Assembly (NCBI GenBank): GCA_016617495.1
Contig: WYCU01000003.1
Span: forward strand, 310,001-374,000
DNA from: Azonexaceae bacterium s22
GTDB lineage: Bacteria; Pseudomonadota; Gammaproteobacteria; Burkholderiales; Rhodocyclaceae
Direction: 5' to 3'
Length of the DNA: 64,000 nt
The translations under genes and the position numbers were made by a program. Below, in pieces: positions 53,242-62,243 of the stretch (the first letter of the stretch is position 1; each line of letters starts with the position of its first letter). The notes below the pieces were generated by a model, which had not been told where the DNA came from, ran no database searches, and was given only the letters and a program-made list of their open reading frames with translations.

Positions 53242-54477
53242 TTAGGCCTCCGCCTGGACGTGTGCTGGGGATGGCCCCAGGGTGGAAACAAGCAACCGCT
53301 CGAAAGCCGAGCCGTCGCGCCGGGTGAGATTCGGGACATAGCGGGAATAAACTCGAAATAACATCTCGGTGGTCGTGTGTCCGAGTTGCCGGGCGATCCA
53401 CTCCGGGTTCTCCCCTGCCCCCAGCCAGAGTGTCGCGGCGGTATGACGGCATTGGTAAGGGCGACGGACTTTCAGGCCGAGATGACGCAACAAGGGTTTC
53501 CACACCCGATTATTGACGTTCTTGTAGTCAAGCGGCTGCCCGGTACGATTACAGAAGACGAAATCGGACAGGGACCGCGTGCCTTTCTCCTGCGCCTTCA
53601 GCGCATCGAAGACGAGTTGCGACATCTGGATGTCGCGCTGCGAGGAGTCGGTCTTGGTATAGGTCTCTTCGCCATCGACGACCGTTTCCCGCACCAGGAT
53701 CATGCGGCGCTCGAAATCGACGTATTTCCACTTGAGCCCATGAACTTCGCCAGTGCGCATGCCGGTGAAGAAGCGGACGGTGAAGTAATGCTTGTAGTCG
53801 GCACGGACGGTGTCGATGATCGTCTTGACCTCTTCCAGAGAGAAAGGCTCGACATCGGTCCGCTTGACCCGGAGTTGTTTGATGTTGTGGAACGGCGTGC
53901 GAAAATCAAAGCGGTCGGCGGCTTCGCAAAGGATTTGCCTCAGCGGGTTCAATATCTTGTTGATCCGTGGGTTGGACAGTGTTTGGTTCTTGCCCCGCGC
54001 CTGAACTTTGGCGAGATCTGCGCGGAAGGCAAGGATGTCTGCCTTGGTGATACTGCCGACCGCCCGCTCCCCGAACTGGGGAATCAGACGCTTGTCGATG
54101 TCGTCGCGGATGGTCTTTTTGTGAGACGTGCGCCACTCGATCGACTTCTCGTCGTACCAGGTATTGGCGAATTCCTTGAACAGCGGCGTCGGTTTGGCAG
54201 TTGCTCCCATGTCGGCAACGGCTTGCGCAATCCGGGATGCCTCAGTGGCTGGAGCTACGGGATCGAACTTCGCGGCGTTCTTGCTGTTGGGGAAGAAGTC
54301 GCGGTAGTTGAAGGTGCCTTGATTGATCTGATCTTCGAGGCGATCAATCAGCTTGCCAAGACGTTTCCTATTTGTGGGCGTATCAGTCAGTAATGTCTGT
54401 TCACGGCAGCGAATTCCCTGAAAATAGAAATCAATGATCAGCGTGTTCGTCTCCTTACGAGCTTGAATGCTAGCCAT
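53242..54477 (-). CDS. int: tyrosine-type site-specific integrase
   Basis: The 411 residues comprise an N-terminal arm-binding-like domain (DFYFQGIRCREQTLL), a core-binding domain and a catalytic domain with Arg in FFTGMRTGE near residue 245, Lys in YTKTDSS, the HxxR box CRHTAA near residue 345, His in QLGHTTTEM and the nucleophile Tyr in YSRYVP. All look intact. GGAGGT seven bases upstream fixes ATG at 54477, which overlaps the end of the excisionase-like gene by eight bases. The nearby tRNA-Val is the likely target. Confidence 0.93.
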   Translation of the reverse strand: MASIQARKETNTLIIDFYFQGIRCREQTLLTDTPTNRKRLGKLIDRLEDQINQGTFNYRDFFPNSKNAAKFDPVAPATEASRIAQAVADMGATAKPTPLFKEFANTWYDEKSIEWRTSHKKTIRDDIDKRLIPQFGERAVGSITKADILAFRADLAKVQARGKNQTLSNPRINKILNPLRQILCEAADRFDFRTPFHNIKQLRVKRTDVEPFSLEEVKTIIDTVRADYKHYFTVRFFTGMRTGEVHGLKWKYVDFERRMILVRETVVDGEETYTKTDSSQRDIQMSQLVFDALKAQEKGTRSLSDFVFCNRTGQPLDYKNVNNRVWKPLLRHLGLKVRRPYQCRHTAATLWLGAGENPEWIARQLGHTTTEMLFRVYSRYVPNLTRRDGSAFERLLVSTLGPSPAHVQAEA

Positions 54478-54703
54478 GGCAGACACCTCCGTTAGCCATG
54501 GGAATCGCGAATGTCTGGCTGGTCATGCTCCCCATATCCGCTTCGATCTTTTCCCAGATGTAGAGAATCTTGCGGCCGCCGAACGGGCGAATGTAATGGA
54601 CGCCTTCCAGCAGCACGCTGTCCTTCAGACGTTCACGAATGGTACGGGCGTCATATTTGATTTTCGACGAGAGCTCGTCTGTTGTGAGGTAGGTCATGCT
54701 CAT
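54470..54703 (-). CDS. excisionase-like small protein
   Basis: The 77 residues (MSMTYLTTDELSSKIKYDAR) show a MerR/Xis-like winged-helix start, then RTIRERLKDSVLLEGVHYI and a basic turn PFGGRKILY, typical of recombination directionality factors. AGGAGA eight bases before ATG at 54703 sets the start, and the gene runs into the integrase. It probably heads the module's transcript and biases recombination toward excision. Confidence 0.72.
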   Translation of the reverse strand: MSMTYLTTDELSSKIKYDARTIRERLKDSVLLEGVHYIRPFGGRKILYIWEKIEADMGSMTSQTFAIPMANGGVCHG

Positions 54704-54825
54704 AGCCACATCTCCTATTAAATTTATTAAACATTGGATCAACTTGTTAAACCAACGTAAAACAAATTTAACACACATCGATACAGATGCAAGACTATTT
54801 TTTCGTCTGTTAAACTAAGCAGACA

Positions 54826-55071
54826 ATGATTCGCTACCGGATACAAGAACTTCTTGCCGACAAGCAATTCCGCGAAGGTCGGAGGGTAACTCTATTGGAG
54901 GTCGCAAACGCGACCGGAATTAGCCGAGTAACGCTCTCAAAGATGGTTAATCAGCGAGGCTACGGGACACTCACGGATCACTTGGACAAACTCTGCACAT
55001 ACTTCGGCTGTCGCTTGGATGAACTTGCAGAACACATTCCAGAAAACTCGGCACCAACGTCAGGCACCTAG
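54826..55071 (+). CDS. XRE/Cro-type DNA-binding protein
   Basis: The 81 residues have a Cro/CI-type helix-turn-helix (VTLLEVANATGISRVTLSKM, then VNQRGYGTLTDHLDKLCTYF). It diverges from the excisionase-integrase operon across a 122-bp AT-rich gap, the typical place for a repressor of that operon. It is a short single-domain protein like phage Cro. Confidence 0.83.
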   Translation: MIRYRIQELLADKQFREGRRVTLLEVANATGISRVTLSKMVNQRGYGTLTDHLDKLCTYFGCRLDELAEHIPENSAPTSGT

Positions 55072-55172
55072 AAGAGCTAGCTGGGCATCCGGTTCGTGAA
55101 CATGCTCGCCAACTTACTAAGTCACGGTCGGCAGTAGTCAAAAATAGAGAATGCGCACATCTGGCCAATATT

Positions 55173-55215
55173 ATTGGTCACAGAATAGTCTCGGATTGGT
55201 CACAATTTAGTCACA
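55173..55215 (+). repeat. TGGTCACA-type short direct repeats, possible integrase arm sites
   Basis: ATTGGTCACA at 55173-55182 and 55195-55204, and TTTAGTCACA at 55206-55215, are spaced 22 and 11 bp apart, about two and one helical turns. They lie between the XRE gene and the tRNA-Val 3' end, as expected for integrase arm-binding sites. Confidence 0.5.
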
Positions 55216-55270
55216 GCAAGCGTACAGGATACGAATCTTGCGGAAAAAACTAGCCGAGACATGCGAAACA

Positions 55271-55304
55271 AAAAACCCGCAGAGCCTTGTGCTGTGCGGG
55301 TTTT
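55271..55304 (-). terminator. tRNA-Val terminator
   Basis: AAAACCCGCA pairs with TGCGGGTTTT over ten pairs. On the minus strand it is followed by a T-rich tract, 15 bp past the tRNA 3' end. Confidence 0.8.
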
Positions 55305-55319
55305 ACGTGTTTTCTCGTT

Positions 55320-55394
55320 TGGTGGGCGGTACTGGGATCGAACCAGTGACCCCTGCCGTGTGAAGGCAGTGCTCTACCGCTGAGCTAACCGCCC
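55320..55394 (-). tRNA. tRNA-Val (anticodon CAC)
   Basis: The 75-nt cloverleaf with encoded CCA has acceptor GGGCGGT/ACCGCCC, D-arm AGCTCAGCGGTAGAGC, anticodon stem CTGCC/GGCAG with loop TTCACAC (anticodon CAC), and T-arm with GGTTCGATCC. Its 3' end faces the integrative module, the usual arrangement for tRNA-targeting integrases. Confidence 0.97.
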
Positions 55395-55409
55395 AATCGA
55401 GAGGCGCGC

Positions 55410-55438
55410 ATTTAACCACATCCGGCAAAGCGGGTCAA
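55410..55438 (-). promoter_or_regulatory. tRNA-Val promoter
   Basis: On the minus strand TTGACC and TTAAAT are separated by 17 bases, placing the start just before the tRNA. Confidence 0.6.
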
Positions 55439-55490
55439 ACGGGCCTCAGATAGAATACCGTCCTTTGTTTAACTGAAGCATTCTGATCCC

Positions 55491-56885
55491 ATGAAGCCTG
55501 TCCGCACTCGATTCGCTCCCAGCCCCACCGGTTATCTCCATATCGGCGGCGCCCGTACCGCACTTTTTTCCTGGGCATTTGCCCGGCGTCACGGCGGCAA
55601 ATTTATTCTGCGCATCGAAGATACCGACGTTGCCCGTTCCACACCGGAAGCGGTACAGGCCATTCTGGATGGCATGGACTGGCTGGCGCTATCGCATGAC
55701 GAAGGCCCGTTCTATCAAATGCAGCGCATGCCGCGCTACAAGGAAGTCATTCAGCAAATGCTGGCGGCAGGCACCGCATATTACTGTTATACGACGCGCG
55801 AAGAGTTGGATGCCCTGCGTGCCGAGCAGGAAGCGCGCAAGGAAAAACCGCGCTATGACGGGCGCTGGCGCCCCGAGCCCGGCAAGGTACTGCCGGAACC
55901 GCCGGCAAACATTCCGCCGGTGGTGCGCTTCAAGAACCCCAAGACTGGCGTGGTCGCCTGGGATGACCAGGTCAAGGGGCGGATTGAATTTGCCAATGGT
56001 GAACTGGACGACCTGATCATTGCCCGCGCGGATGGCACCCCAACCTACAATTTCTGCGTTTGCGTTGACGATTGGGACATGGGCATTACGCATGTCATTC
56101 GCGGCGACGACCACGTCAACAATACCCCGCGTCAGATCAATATCCTGCAAGCGCTGGGGGCCGACGTGCCGCTTTATGCACACCTGTCGATGATCCTCGG
56201 CGACGATGGCGCCAAGCTTTCCAAGCGGCATGGCGCCGTATCGGTAATGCAGTATGACGAGGATGGCTATCTACCGGAAGCGGTCATCAACTATCTTGCA
56301 CGCCTCGGTTGGTCGCACGGGGACGATGAGGTTTTTTCCCGTGCTCAATTCGTTGAGTGGTTCGACCTCGACCACATTACGGCCTCGGCAGCACAATTCA
56401 ACACCGAAAAGCTGTTGTGGCTCAATCAGCATTACATGAAACAACTCGCGCCGAGCGAACTGGCAGCCAAGGTGGCACCGCGCCTCATTGCCCGTGGCGT
56501 GACGCTTGAGAACGGTCCCGATCTGGCCAAGGCCGTCGCGTTGTATGTCGACCGTTGCAATACCTTGAACGTATTGGCGGATTCCGTCGAGGTTTTCTAC
56601 GTCCCCCCCACGCCCAATCCGGAACTGCTTGCCCAACATCTGACGGACGAGGCTCGCCCCGCTCTCCGCGATTTTACGCAAGGCGTTGCCAGTACTCCCT
56701 GGGAAGCCGCTGCCATCAATGCGCTCATCAAGGAATCGGTGACCAAGAACGGTCTCAAGATGCCCAAGTTGGCAATGCCGCTACGCGTCATCCTCACCGG
56801 TCAGGCACAAACCCCGTCAGTCGATGCGGTCGTCGAGTTGATCGGGCGCGAGCGTGTTCTGGCGGCATTGAATCCTTATCTCTGA
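55491..56885 (+). CDS. gltX: glutamyl-tRNA synthetase
   Basis: This 464-residue class I synthetase charges tRNA-Glu. The HIGH-like motif [13 protein letters not shown] near residue 12 and the KMSKS-like [11 protein letters not shown] near residue 241 are intact, followed by the helical anticodon-binding domain. Length is standard for bacteria. ATG at 55491 follows a possible -10 TAGAAT at 55452. A tRNA operon that includes tRNA-Glu lies immediately downstream. Confidence 0.97.
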   Translation: MKPVRTRFAPSPTGYLHIGGARTALFSWAFARRHGGKFILRIEDTDVARSTPEAVQAILDGMDWLALSHDEGPFYQMQRMPRYKEVIQQMLAAGTAYYCYTTREELDALRAEQEARKEKPRYDGRWRPEPGKVLPEPPANIPPVVRFKNPKTGVVAWDDQVKGRIEFANGELDDLIIARADGTPTYNFCVCVDDWDMGITHVIRGDDHVNNTPRQINILQALGADVPLYAHLSMILGDDGAKLSKRHGAVSVMQYDEDGYLPEAVINYLARLGWSHGDDEVFSRAQFVEWFDLDHITASAAQFNTEKLLWLNQHYMKQLAPSELAAKVAPRLIARGVTLENGPDLAKAVALYVDRCNTLNVLADSVEVFYVPPTPNPELLAQHLTDEARPALRDFTQGVASTPWEAAAINALIKESVTKNGLKMPKLAMPLRVILTGQAQTPSVDAVVELIGRERVLAALNPYL

Positions 56886-56901
56886 TTTTTTCAAAAAGAT
56901 G

Positions 56902-56930
56902 TTGACACCCCCCAAAGGCCTCCCTATAAT
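56902..56930 (+). promoter_or_regulatory. perfect consensus sigma-70 promoter of the tRNA operon
   Basis: TTGACA and TATAAT are separated by exactly 17 bases. A GC-rich discriminator (GCGGTC) follows, as in stringently controlled stable-RNA promoters. Confidence 0.93.
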
Positions 56931-56960
56931 GCGGTCTTCTTTCGCAGCACAGGTCCTTTC

Positions 56961-57036
<76 letters not shown>

Positions 57037-57068
57037 CCAAGCTGCGAAAGAGAGAAGTAAAAGTCCGG

Positions 57069-57144
57069 GTCCCCATCGTCTAGAGGCCTAGGACACCGCC
57101 CTTTCACGGCGGTAACCGGGGTTCGAATCCCCGTGGGGACGCCA
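57069..57144 (+). tRNA. tRNA-Glu (anticodon TTC)
   Basis: 76 nt with CCA. Acceptor GTCCCCA/TGGGGAC, anticodon loop CTTTCAC between CCGCC and GGCGG. Confidence 0.97.
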
Positions 57145-57156
57145 AGATCAAAGTGC

Positions 57157-57233
57157 GGAGTGGTAGTTCAGTCGGTTAGAATACCGGCCTGTCACGCCGG
57201 GGGTCGCGGGTTCGAGTCCCGTCCACTCCGCCA
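57157..57233 (+). tRNA. tRNA-Asp (anticodon GTC)
   Basis: 77 nt with CCA. Acceptor GGAGTGG/CCACTCC, anticodon loop CTGTCAC between CCGGC and GCCGG. Confidence 0.97.
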
Positions 57234-57240
57234 ACCCTTA

Positions 57241-57267
57241 AAAAAACCGGCTTCGGCCGGTTTTTTT
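57241..57267 (+). terminator. terminator of the tRNA operon
   Basis: AACCGGC-TTCG-GCCGGTT with an A tract before and seven Ts after. Confidence 0.95.
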
Positions 57268-57358
57268 ATTCCTTGATTTAAACAAGGTCTTTCATGACCG
57301 CCAAGGCTATAATCGGGCCTTTCAGACCACCCCGTTTCGAGGCAGGAGAATTTTCGCC

Positions 57359-58849
57359 ATGCACCTTCGCAACGTCGTGACGCTGGTCAACGGGTATGTT
57401 GCCACCGCCTTGTTGACACTCTTCACAGCCATTCCCGCCCAAGCGGATGCGCCCATCCTGCTCTCCATGCTGACACCGCCTGTCGGCAGCGGAAGTGCGC
57501 TGGATGACTCACTTACCGTTCATGAGGTTCGCTCCGCACCCGCTGTAGCCAGCGCCGTAGATCTGACCGCACCGACAGATAACCTTTGGGTTCGGCTGCG
57601 CAACGGTTTCGCCATGACCAATCTGAATGACGATCTCACTCTGCACTACCAGCAGTGGTACCAGAATCGTCCCGACGCCTTGCGCCGCATGGTTGAACGT
57701 AGCCGTCCCTATCTGCACCATATCGTCGAAGAACTCGAAGCGCGCGGCATGCCTACTGAACTTGCCCTGCTGCCGATGGTAGAGAGTTCATTCAACCCGA
57801 TGGCGTATTCCCGGGCGCATGCATCCGGCCTTTGGCAGTTCATTCCGGCAACCGGCAAACGTTTCAATCTGGAGCAGAACTGGTGGCACGACCAGCGCCG
57901 CGATATCGTGGCCTCGACCAATGCCGCGCTCGATTATCTGCAAACCATTTATGAAATGCATGGTGACTGGCATCTCGCCCTGGCCTCTTACAACTGGGGT
58001 GAAGGGGCGGTCAAACGGGCAATTGAACGCAATCAGGCCAAAGGATTGCCGACAGATTACGCCAGCCTGCACATGCCGGGCGAAACCCGCAACTACGTTC
58101 CCAAATTACAGGCGCTGAAAAACATCTTCAACAACGCCGGCCTGATGAATCAGTTGGGCTTGCCATCCATCATTAACCGCCCCTACTTCGCGACCGTTGA
58201 AACACCACGGCCCATGGATGTCAAAACGGCGGCCCGTCTGGCCAATATGTCGGTGGAGGAATTTCAGGCACTCAACCCGGCACATAATCGCCCGGTCATG
58301 AAGGCCGAAACTCCGGTCGTCGTTCCGGCAGAAAAGGTGTCGACCTTCCGGGACAATCTGGAAAATCACGATGCCCCGCTGACCGAATGGCAGGCCTACA
58401 CGCTCAAGCCTGGCGAAAAGCTGGAACAACTTGCGCCACGTTTTGGCATTACCCTGCCCGAGCTACTGCGGGCAAATGGCCTGCAAGGGCGCATCAAGCT
58501 GGCTGCAGGCGCCACCGTGCTTGTGCCCGCCGGGCAAGGCGGCGAAGATGTCACCGCGATTGGCGATCAACTACGCATGCCGCAGCAAATTGCCGAGCCC
58601 GAACCGCGCGCAGCAGCACCCGTTGCAAGTTTCGGTAAGTCGGCCAAGCTGGTCAAAGGTGTAAAAGACCCGGTTGTCGTCCGCGGCATCGCATCGAACC
58701 ATAGCGGTGGCAGCAAGGCTGGTGCCAATGCCAACAAGCTTGCCAAATCGGGAAGCACAAAATCTGCCGCTATTACGATAAAGGCAAAATCAGCGCCTGC
58801 TGCCTCGACCACCAAGGTGGCCAAATCTGGAAACGGACGTAGAGGCTGA
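57359..58849 (+). CDS. mltD: membrane-bound lytic murein transglycosylase D
   Basis: The 496 residues begin with a signal-like N-terminus (hydrophobic to about residue 30, no lipobox Cys seen). A goose-lysozyme-like SLT domain (about 110-260) follows, with catalytic Glu in LPMVESSFNP near residue 141, GLWQFIPATG and ASYNWGEGAVKRA. One LysM peptidoglycan-binding repeat lies near 345-390 (YTLKPGEKLEQLAPRFG), and a Lys/Ala/Ser-rich tail ends the protein. It cleaves glycan strands in the periplasm. GCAGGAGAA precedes ATG. It converges with the ABC gene five bases away. Confidence 0.92.
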   Translation: MHLRNVVTLVNGYVATALLTLFTAIPAQADAPILLSMLTPPVGSGSALDDSLTVHEVRSAPAVASAVDLTAPTDNLWVRLRNGFAMTNLNDDLTLHYQQWYQNRPDALRRMVERSRPYLHHIVEELEARGMPTELALLPMVESSFNPMAYSRAHASGLWQFIPATGKRFNLEQNWWHDQRRDIVASTNAALDYLQTIYEMHGDWHLALASYNWGEGAVKRAIERNQAKGLPTDYASLHMPGETRNYVPKLQALKNIFNNAGLMNQLGLPSIINRPYFATVETPRPMDVKTAARLANMSVEEFQALNPAHNRPVMKAETPVVVPAEKVSTFRDNLENHDAPLTEWQAYTLKPGEKLEQLAPRFGITLPELLRANGLQGRIKLAAGATVLVPAGQGGEDVTAIGDQLRMPQQIAEPEPRAAAPVASFGKSAKLVKGVKDPVVVRGIASNHSGGSKAGANANKLAKSGSTKSAAITIKAKSAPAASTTKVAKSGNGRRG

Positions 58850-58854
58850 TCGCG

Positions 58855-60834
58855 TCAGCCAAACAAGTGGCAGTTGACGACGTGCGTTGCTGAGACCGTA
58901 GTGGTTTGCGGATAGCGCTCGCGACAGATTGGCATGGCCTTGGGGCAGCGCGGGTGGAAGTGACACCCCATCGGCGGATTGGCCGGTGACGGGGTTTCCC
59001 CGGGTAACCGAACCGCCGTTGTGCCTTGCGATTCGATACGAGGTACCGGAACAGCCGAAAGCAGGGCCTGCGTATAGGGGTGTCGCGCACCTCGCAGGAT
59101 CTCGTCGGCGCTCCCTCGCTCGACAATGCGTCCGAGATACATCACGGCAATATCGTTGGCGAGATATTCCACAACGGCAAAATTATGGGTAATGAACAGG
59201 TAGGCGACTCCGAGGTCTTCCTGCAGGCGTTTGAGCAGGTTGAGGATTTGCGCCTGGACCGACACATCGAGCGCCGAGGTCGGTTCGTCGCAAACCAGCA
59301 ACTCAGGCTGAACTGCCAGTGCGCGGGCAATGGCAATGCGCTGCCGCTGCCCACCGGAAAATTCATGGGGATAGCGATCGGCCGCATCGTCAGGTAGTCC
59401 CACCTGTTTGAGCAATGCAGAAATCGCTGACGAGGCCCCCTTGCGCTCCTCTCCCTCGCCCAGCGCGATCATGCCTTCGGCAATGATTTCCCCAACGCGC
59501 AATCGCGGGTTGAGCGATGCAAACGGGTCCTGAAAAATCATTTGAATATGGCGACGCACGGCTCTGAGTTGCCTGCCCTTCATGCCCACCAATTCTGCAC
59601 TGCCGACACGTACGCTGCCGGCCGTTGGCGGCACCAATTGCAACAATGCCTTGCCAACCGAGGTCTTGCCGCAACCGGACTCACCGACCAACGCCAGTGT
59701 CCGCCCGGGCGGAATGTTCAGCGATACGCCATCAACGGCGCGCACATGACCGACGACGCGCTGCAGAAAGCCGCGACGGATCGGGAAATGCACTTTGAGA
59801 TCGTCAACTTGAAGGAAAGCGCCCCCCGCAGAACCCCGATCCGCCATCCCGATTGGATGGCTGCTGGCGCTTTCCTCGGCCGCACCGTGCCAGAAGCATC
59901 GGTAGCGATGTGTTTCCCCTGCCGATTGCCATTCCGGGGAGGTGGCCCGGCACTGTGGCATCACATGGGCGCAACGGTCGGCAAAGCGACATCCTTGCGG
60001 CATTTTGCCCAGCGGCGGGACTTGGCCGGGGATGGTCATCAGTGCCCGTCCGCGCCGCGAGGTATCGGGTAGTGCCGCGAAGAGGGCTTGCGTATAGGGA
60101 TGCTGCGGGCGGATAAAAAAATCTTCACGATTGGCGACTTCGACCAATTCGCCGGCGTACATCACACCGACCCGGTGGGCCATGCGTGCTACGACACCCA
60201 GATCGTGCGTAATGAGCAGAATCCCCATGCCCCGCTGACGCTGCAAGTCCGCCAGCAAATCCAGAATCTGGGCCTGTACGGTCACATCCAGCGCCGTTGT
60301 GGGTTCATCGGCGATCAGCAGATCCGGTTCACCGGCAAGGGCGATGGCAATCATCACCCTTTGCTTCATGCCGCCGGAAAACTGGAAGGGATATTCGTCG
60401 AGCCGCCGTTCGGGGTCGGCAATGCCGACCTGTTGAAGCAATTCGATCATGCGGCGGCGTGCGGCTTCTCCGCTCAATCCGAGATGCCTGGCCAGCACTT
60501 CGCCGATTTGTTGACCGACGGTCATGACCGGATTCAAGCTGGTGGCCGGCTCCTGGAAGATCATGGCCACACGCGAACCGCGCACGTCGCGCATTTCGGA
60601 CTCTGCGAGTTCCAGCAAGGAAACGCCATCGAGCCGAATATCGCCGCCGAAAATGCGTCCGGCAGGCGGCAACAGGCGCATGATGCCCTGTGCTGTTGCC
60701 GATTTGCCGCAGCCGGATTCGCCCAGCAAGGCAAAAGTCTCGCCTTTGGAAATGGCCAAAGAAATGCCGTCGACCGCGACAAATGCCTTTTCGCCGGCCA
60801 CAAATCCGAGTTTGAGGTTTTCAATCTGCAACAT
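58855..60834 (-). CDS. peptide ABC transporter, fused double ATP-binding protein (YejF-like)
   Basis: The 659 residues hold two complete ABC ATPases in tandem, as in YejF (DppD-DppF fused). Domain 1 has GESGCGKSA near residue 39, signature FSGGMKQR and [12 protein letters not shown]. Domain 2 has GESGCGKTS near residue 390, FSGGQRQR and [11 protein letters not shown]. Each is followed by the Cys-containing oligopeptide-ABC tail ([30 protein letters not shown]). It powers uptake of oligopeptides through the two permeases encoded just upstream on the same strand. The substrate-binding protein is not in the window. A weak core match to the dispersed repeat lies at 60769-60782. Confidence 0.92.
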   Translation of the reverse strand: MLQIENLKLGFVAGEKAFVAVDGISLAISKGETFALLGESGCGKSATAQGIMRLLPPAGRIFGGDIRLDGVSLLELAESEMRDVRGSRVAMIFQEPATSLNPVMTVGQQIGEVLARHLGLSGEAARRRMIELLQQVGIADPERRLDEYPFQFSGGMKQRVMIAIALAGEPDLLIADEPTTALDVTVQAQILDLLADLQRQRGMGILLITHDLGVVARMAHRVGVMYAGELVEVANREDFFIRPQHPYTQALFAALPDTSRRGRALMTIPGQVPPLGKMPQGCRFADRCAHVMPQCRATSPEWQSAGETHRYRCFWHGAAEESASSHPIGMADRGSAGGAFLQVDDLKVHFPIRRGFLQRVVGHVRAVDGVSLNIPPGRTLALVGESGCGKTSVGKALLQLVPPTAGSVRVGSAELVGMKGRQLRAVRRHIQMIFQDPFASLNPRLRVGEIIAEGMIALGEGEERKGASSAISALLKQVGLPDDAADRYPHEFSGGQRQRIAIARALAVQPELLVCDEPTSALDVSVQAQILNLLKRLQEDLGVAYLFITHNFAVVEYLANDIAVMYLGRIVERGSADEILRGARHPYTQALLSAVPVPRIESQGTTAVRLPGETPSPANPPMGCHFHPRCPKAMPICRERYPQTTTVSATHVVNCHLFG

Positions 60835-60836
60835 GG

Positions 60837-62243
60837 TCAGGCTGCCCTCGGATCAAATGCGTCACGGACCGCATCGGCGAACAGATTGGCCGCAAGCACT
60901 AGAATGAACATGGTCGTAAATGCGGCCGCGAGGGACCACCACACGACCGGTTCCCGTCCCAGTTCCATGCGGGCATTGTTGATCATCGTGCCGAAGCTGG
61001 TCATGCTCGGATCGACGCCGATCCCGACGTAGGACAAAACCGCCTCGGCCAGTACCAAGCCGGAAAAATCCATGACCAGAGCAATGATGACGATGTGCAT
61101 GAGGTTCGGCAGGATATGGCGCAGGATGATGCGCCCACTGGAAACCCCGAACGCCTGGGCGGCCTGAATGTATTCCAGCTCGCGTAACTTGAGGGTCTCG
61201 CCGCGCAAAAGACGGCACAGGCCGGTCCACGACGTCATCCCGAGAATGAAGCACAAAGCCAGCAAGCGCAAATCGGCACGTTCCGCAGCCGTGGCAAACC
61301 ACTGTGGGTGGCTGTCGATGACCACCTGCATCATCAACACGGCCGCCGCAATGAGCAGCACACCGGGAATGGAATTGAGTACGGTGTAGGCATACTGGAT
61401 GACATCGTCGACCCAGCCACGGAAATAGCCGGCAACAATGCCAAGGACGATGGCCAGGGGCAACATCACCAAGGTGGTGACCAGACCGATGATCAGCCCG
61501 GTCCGCACGCTCTTGAGCACCTGATACAGCACATCCTGCCCGACCTTGTCGGTCCCAAAGACGTGGTACTGCCCGGCCAGCCCCAGCAACGGCACGGTCA
61601 GCACAACGATCGCCAACAAGGTGCCCAGTACGGCATTCCAGGCGAAGGACGTCCGTCCCTGCCAGATGTCGGACCAGGCGCCATGATGCGTCGCCAGGCC
61701 ACGTCGGGCGATCAAGCCGGTCAGGGCGGCGGCCAGCCCCAGCCAGCCCAGCAGCGCCAGCACTGCAAAACGAAACGCCGTAGTTCCGGCATCCTGAAAC
61801 ACATCGTCCTCCCGATCGCCCAGGTGCTTGCCGCCAAAGCGCAAGCGCGGGTAATCGCGCACTGTGCCGCCATCCGGCAGGTCGATGGTCTCCTTGGCAT
61901 AAAGCCGCGTAGCAAAGGGGGCCGAATAGGTTTTCTCAAGCCGCGTTCGGAGCGGCGTTGCCAAGGCGTCGAGGACAGACAGGACTTCGATGCCATAGCT
62001 CGTTTTCTGCCCGGCCTTGCCCTCCAGCGCCACGCGGTAATGGATTGAATCGAGCAGGCCGATGCCAAGAAACACCAGCAATACCGTCGCCGACGCCATG
62101 CCGACCCGGCTCGCCCCGACACGCTGCCACGCCGCACGTAATGGCGCATTGCGCGCAACGATCACCCCGAGCCCAATGGCCACGAGAACAAGCAGCCAGA
62201 TCAGCACATCCGACCACAGCACGACGATCTGGAACGGCATCAT
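60837..62243 (-). CDS. peptide ABC transporter permease (DppC/YejE-like, enlarged)
   Basis: The 468-residue protein ends in a DppC-type permease domain with the EAA loop EYIQAAQAFGVSSGRIILRH near residue 385. It carries an unusual N-terminal extension of two or three extra membrane segments (about 10-30, 50-66, 160-180). Between them is a roughly 90-residue, probably periplasmic, domain (SIHYRVALEGKAG, DLPDGGTVRDYPRLRFGG). DppC is about 300 and YejE about 340 residues. The start overlaps the stop of the other permease (ATGA). Confidence 0.9.
   Translation of the reverse strand: MMPFQIVVLWSDVLIWLLVLVAIGLGVIVARNAPLRAAWQRVGASRVGMASATVLLVFLGIGLLDSIHYRVALEGKAGQKTSYGIEVLSVLDALATPLRTRLEKTYSAPFATRLYAKETIDLPDGGTVRDYPRLRFGGKHLGDREDDVFQDAGTTAFRFAVLALLGWLGLAAALTGLIARRGLATHHGAWSDIWQGRTSFAWNAVLGTLLAIVVLTVPLLGLAGQYHVFGTDKVGQDVLYQVLKSVRTGLIIGLVTTLVMLPLAIVLGIVAGYFRGWVDDVIQYAYTVLNSIPGVLLIAAAVLMMQVVIDSHPQWFATAAERADLRLLALCFILGMTSWTGLCRLLRGETLKLRELEYIQAAQAFGVSSGRIILRHILPNLMHIVIIALVMDFSGLVLAEAVLSYVGIGVDPSMTSFGTMINNARMELGREPVVWWSLAAAFTTMFILVLAANLFADAVRDAFDPRAA

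Noticed and set aside
60749-60783. Repeat-like core in the ABC ATPase gene counted as a full copy
   Set aside because: Only the 14-base core matches and the peptide VAVDGISL is normal for this protein family, so it was kept only as a weak mention.
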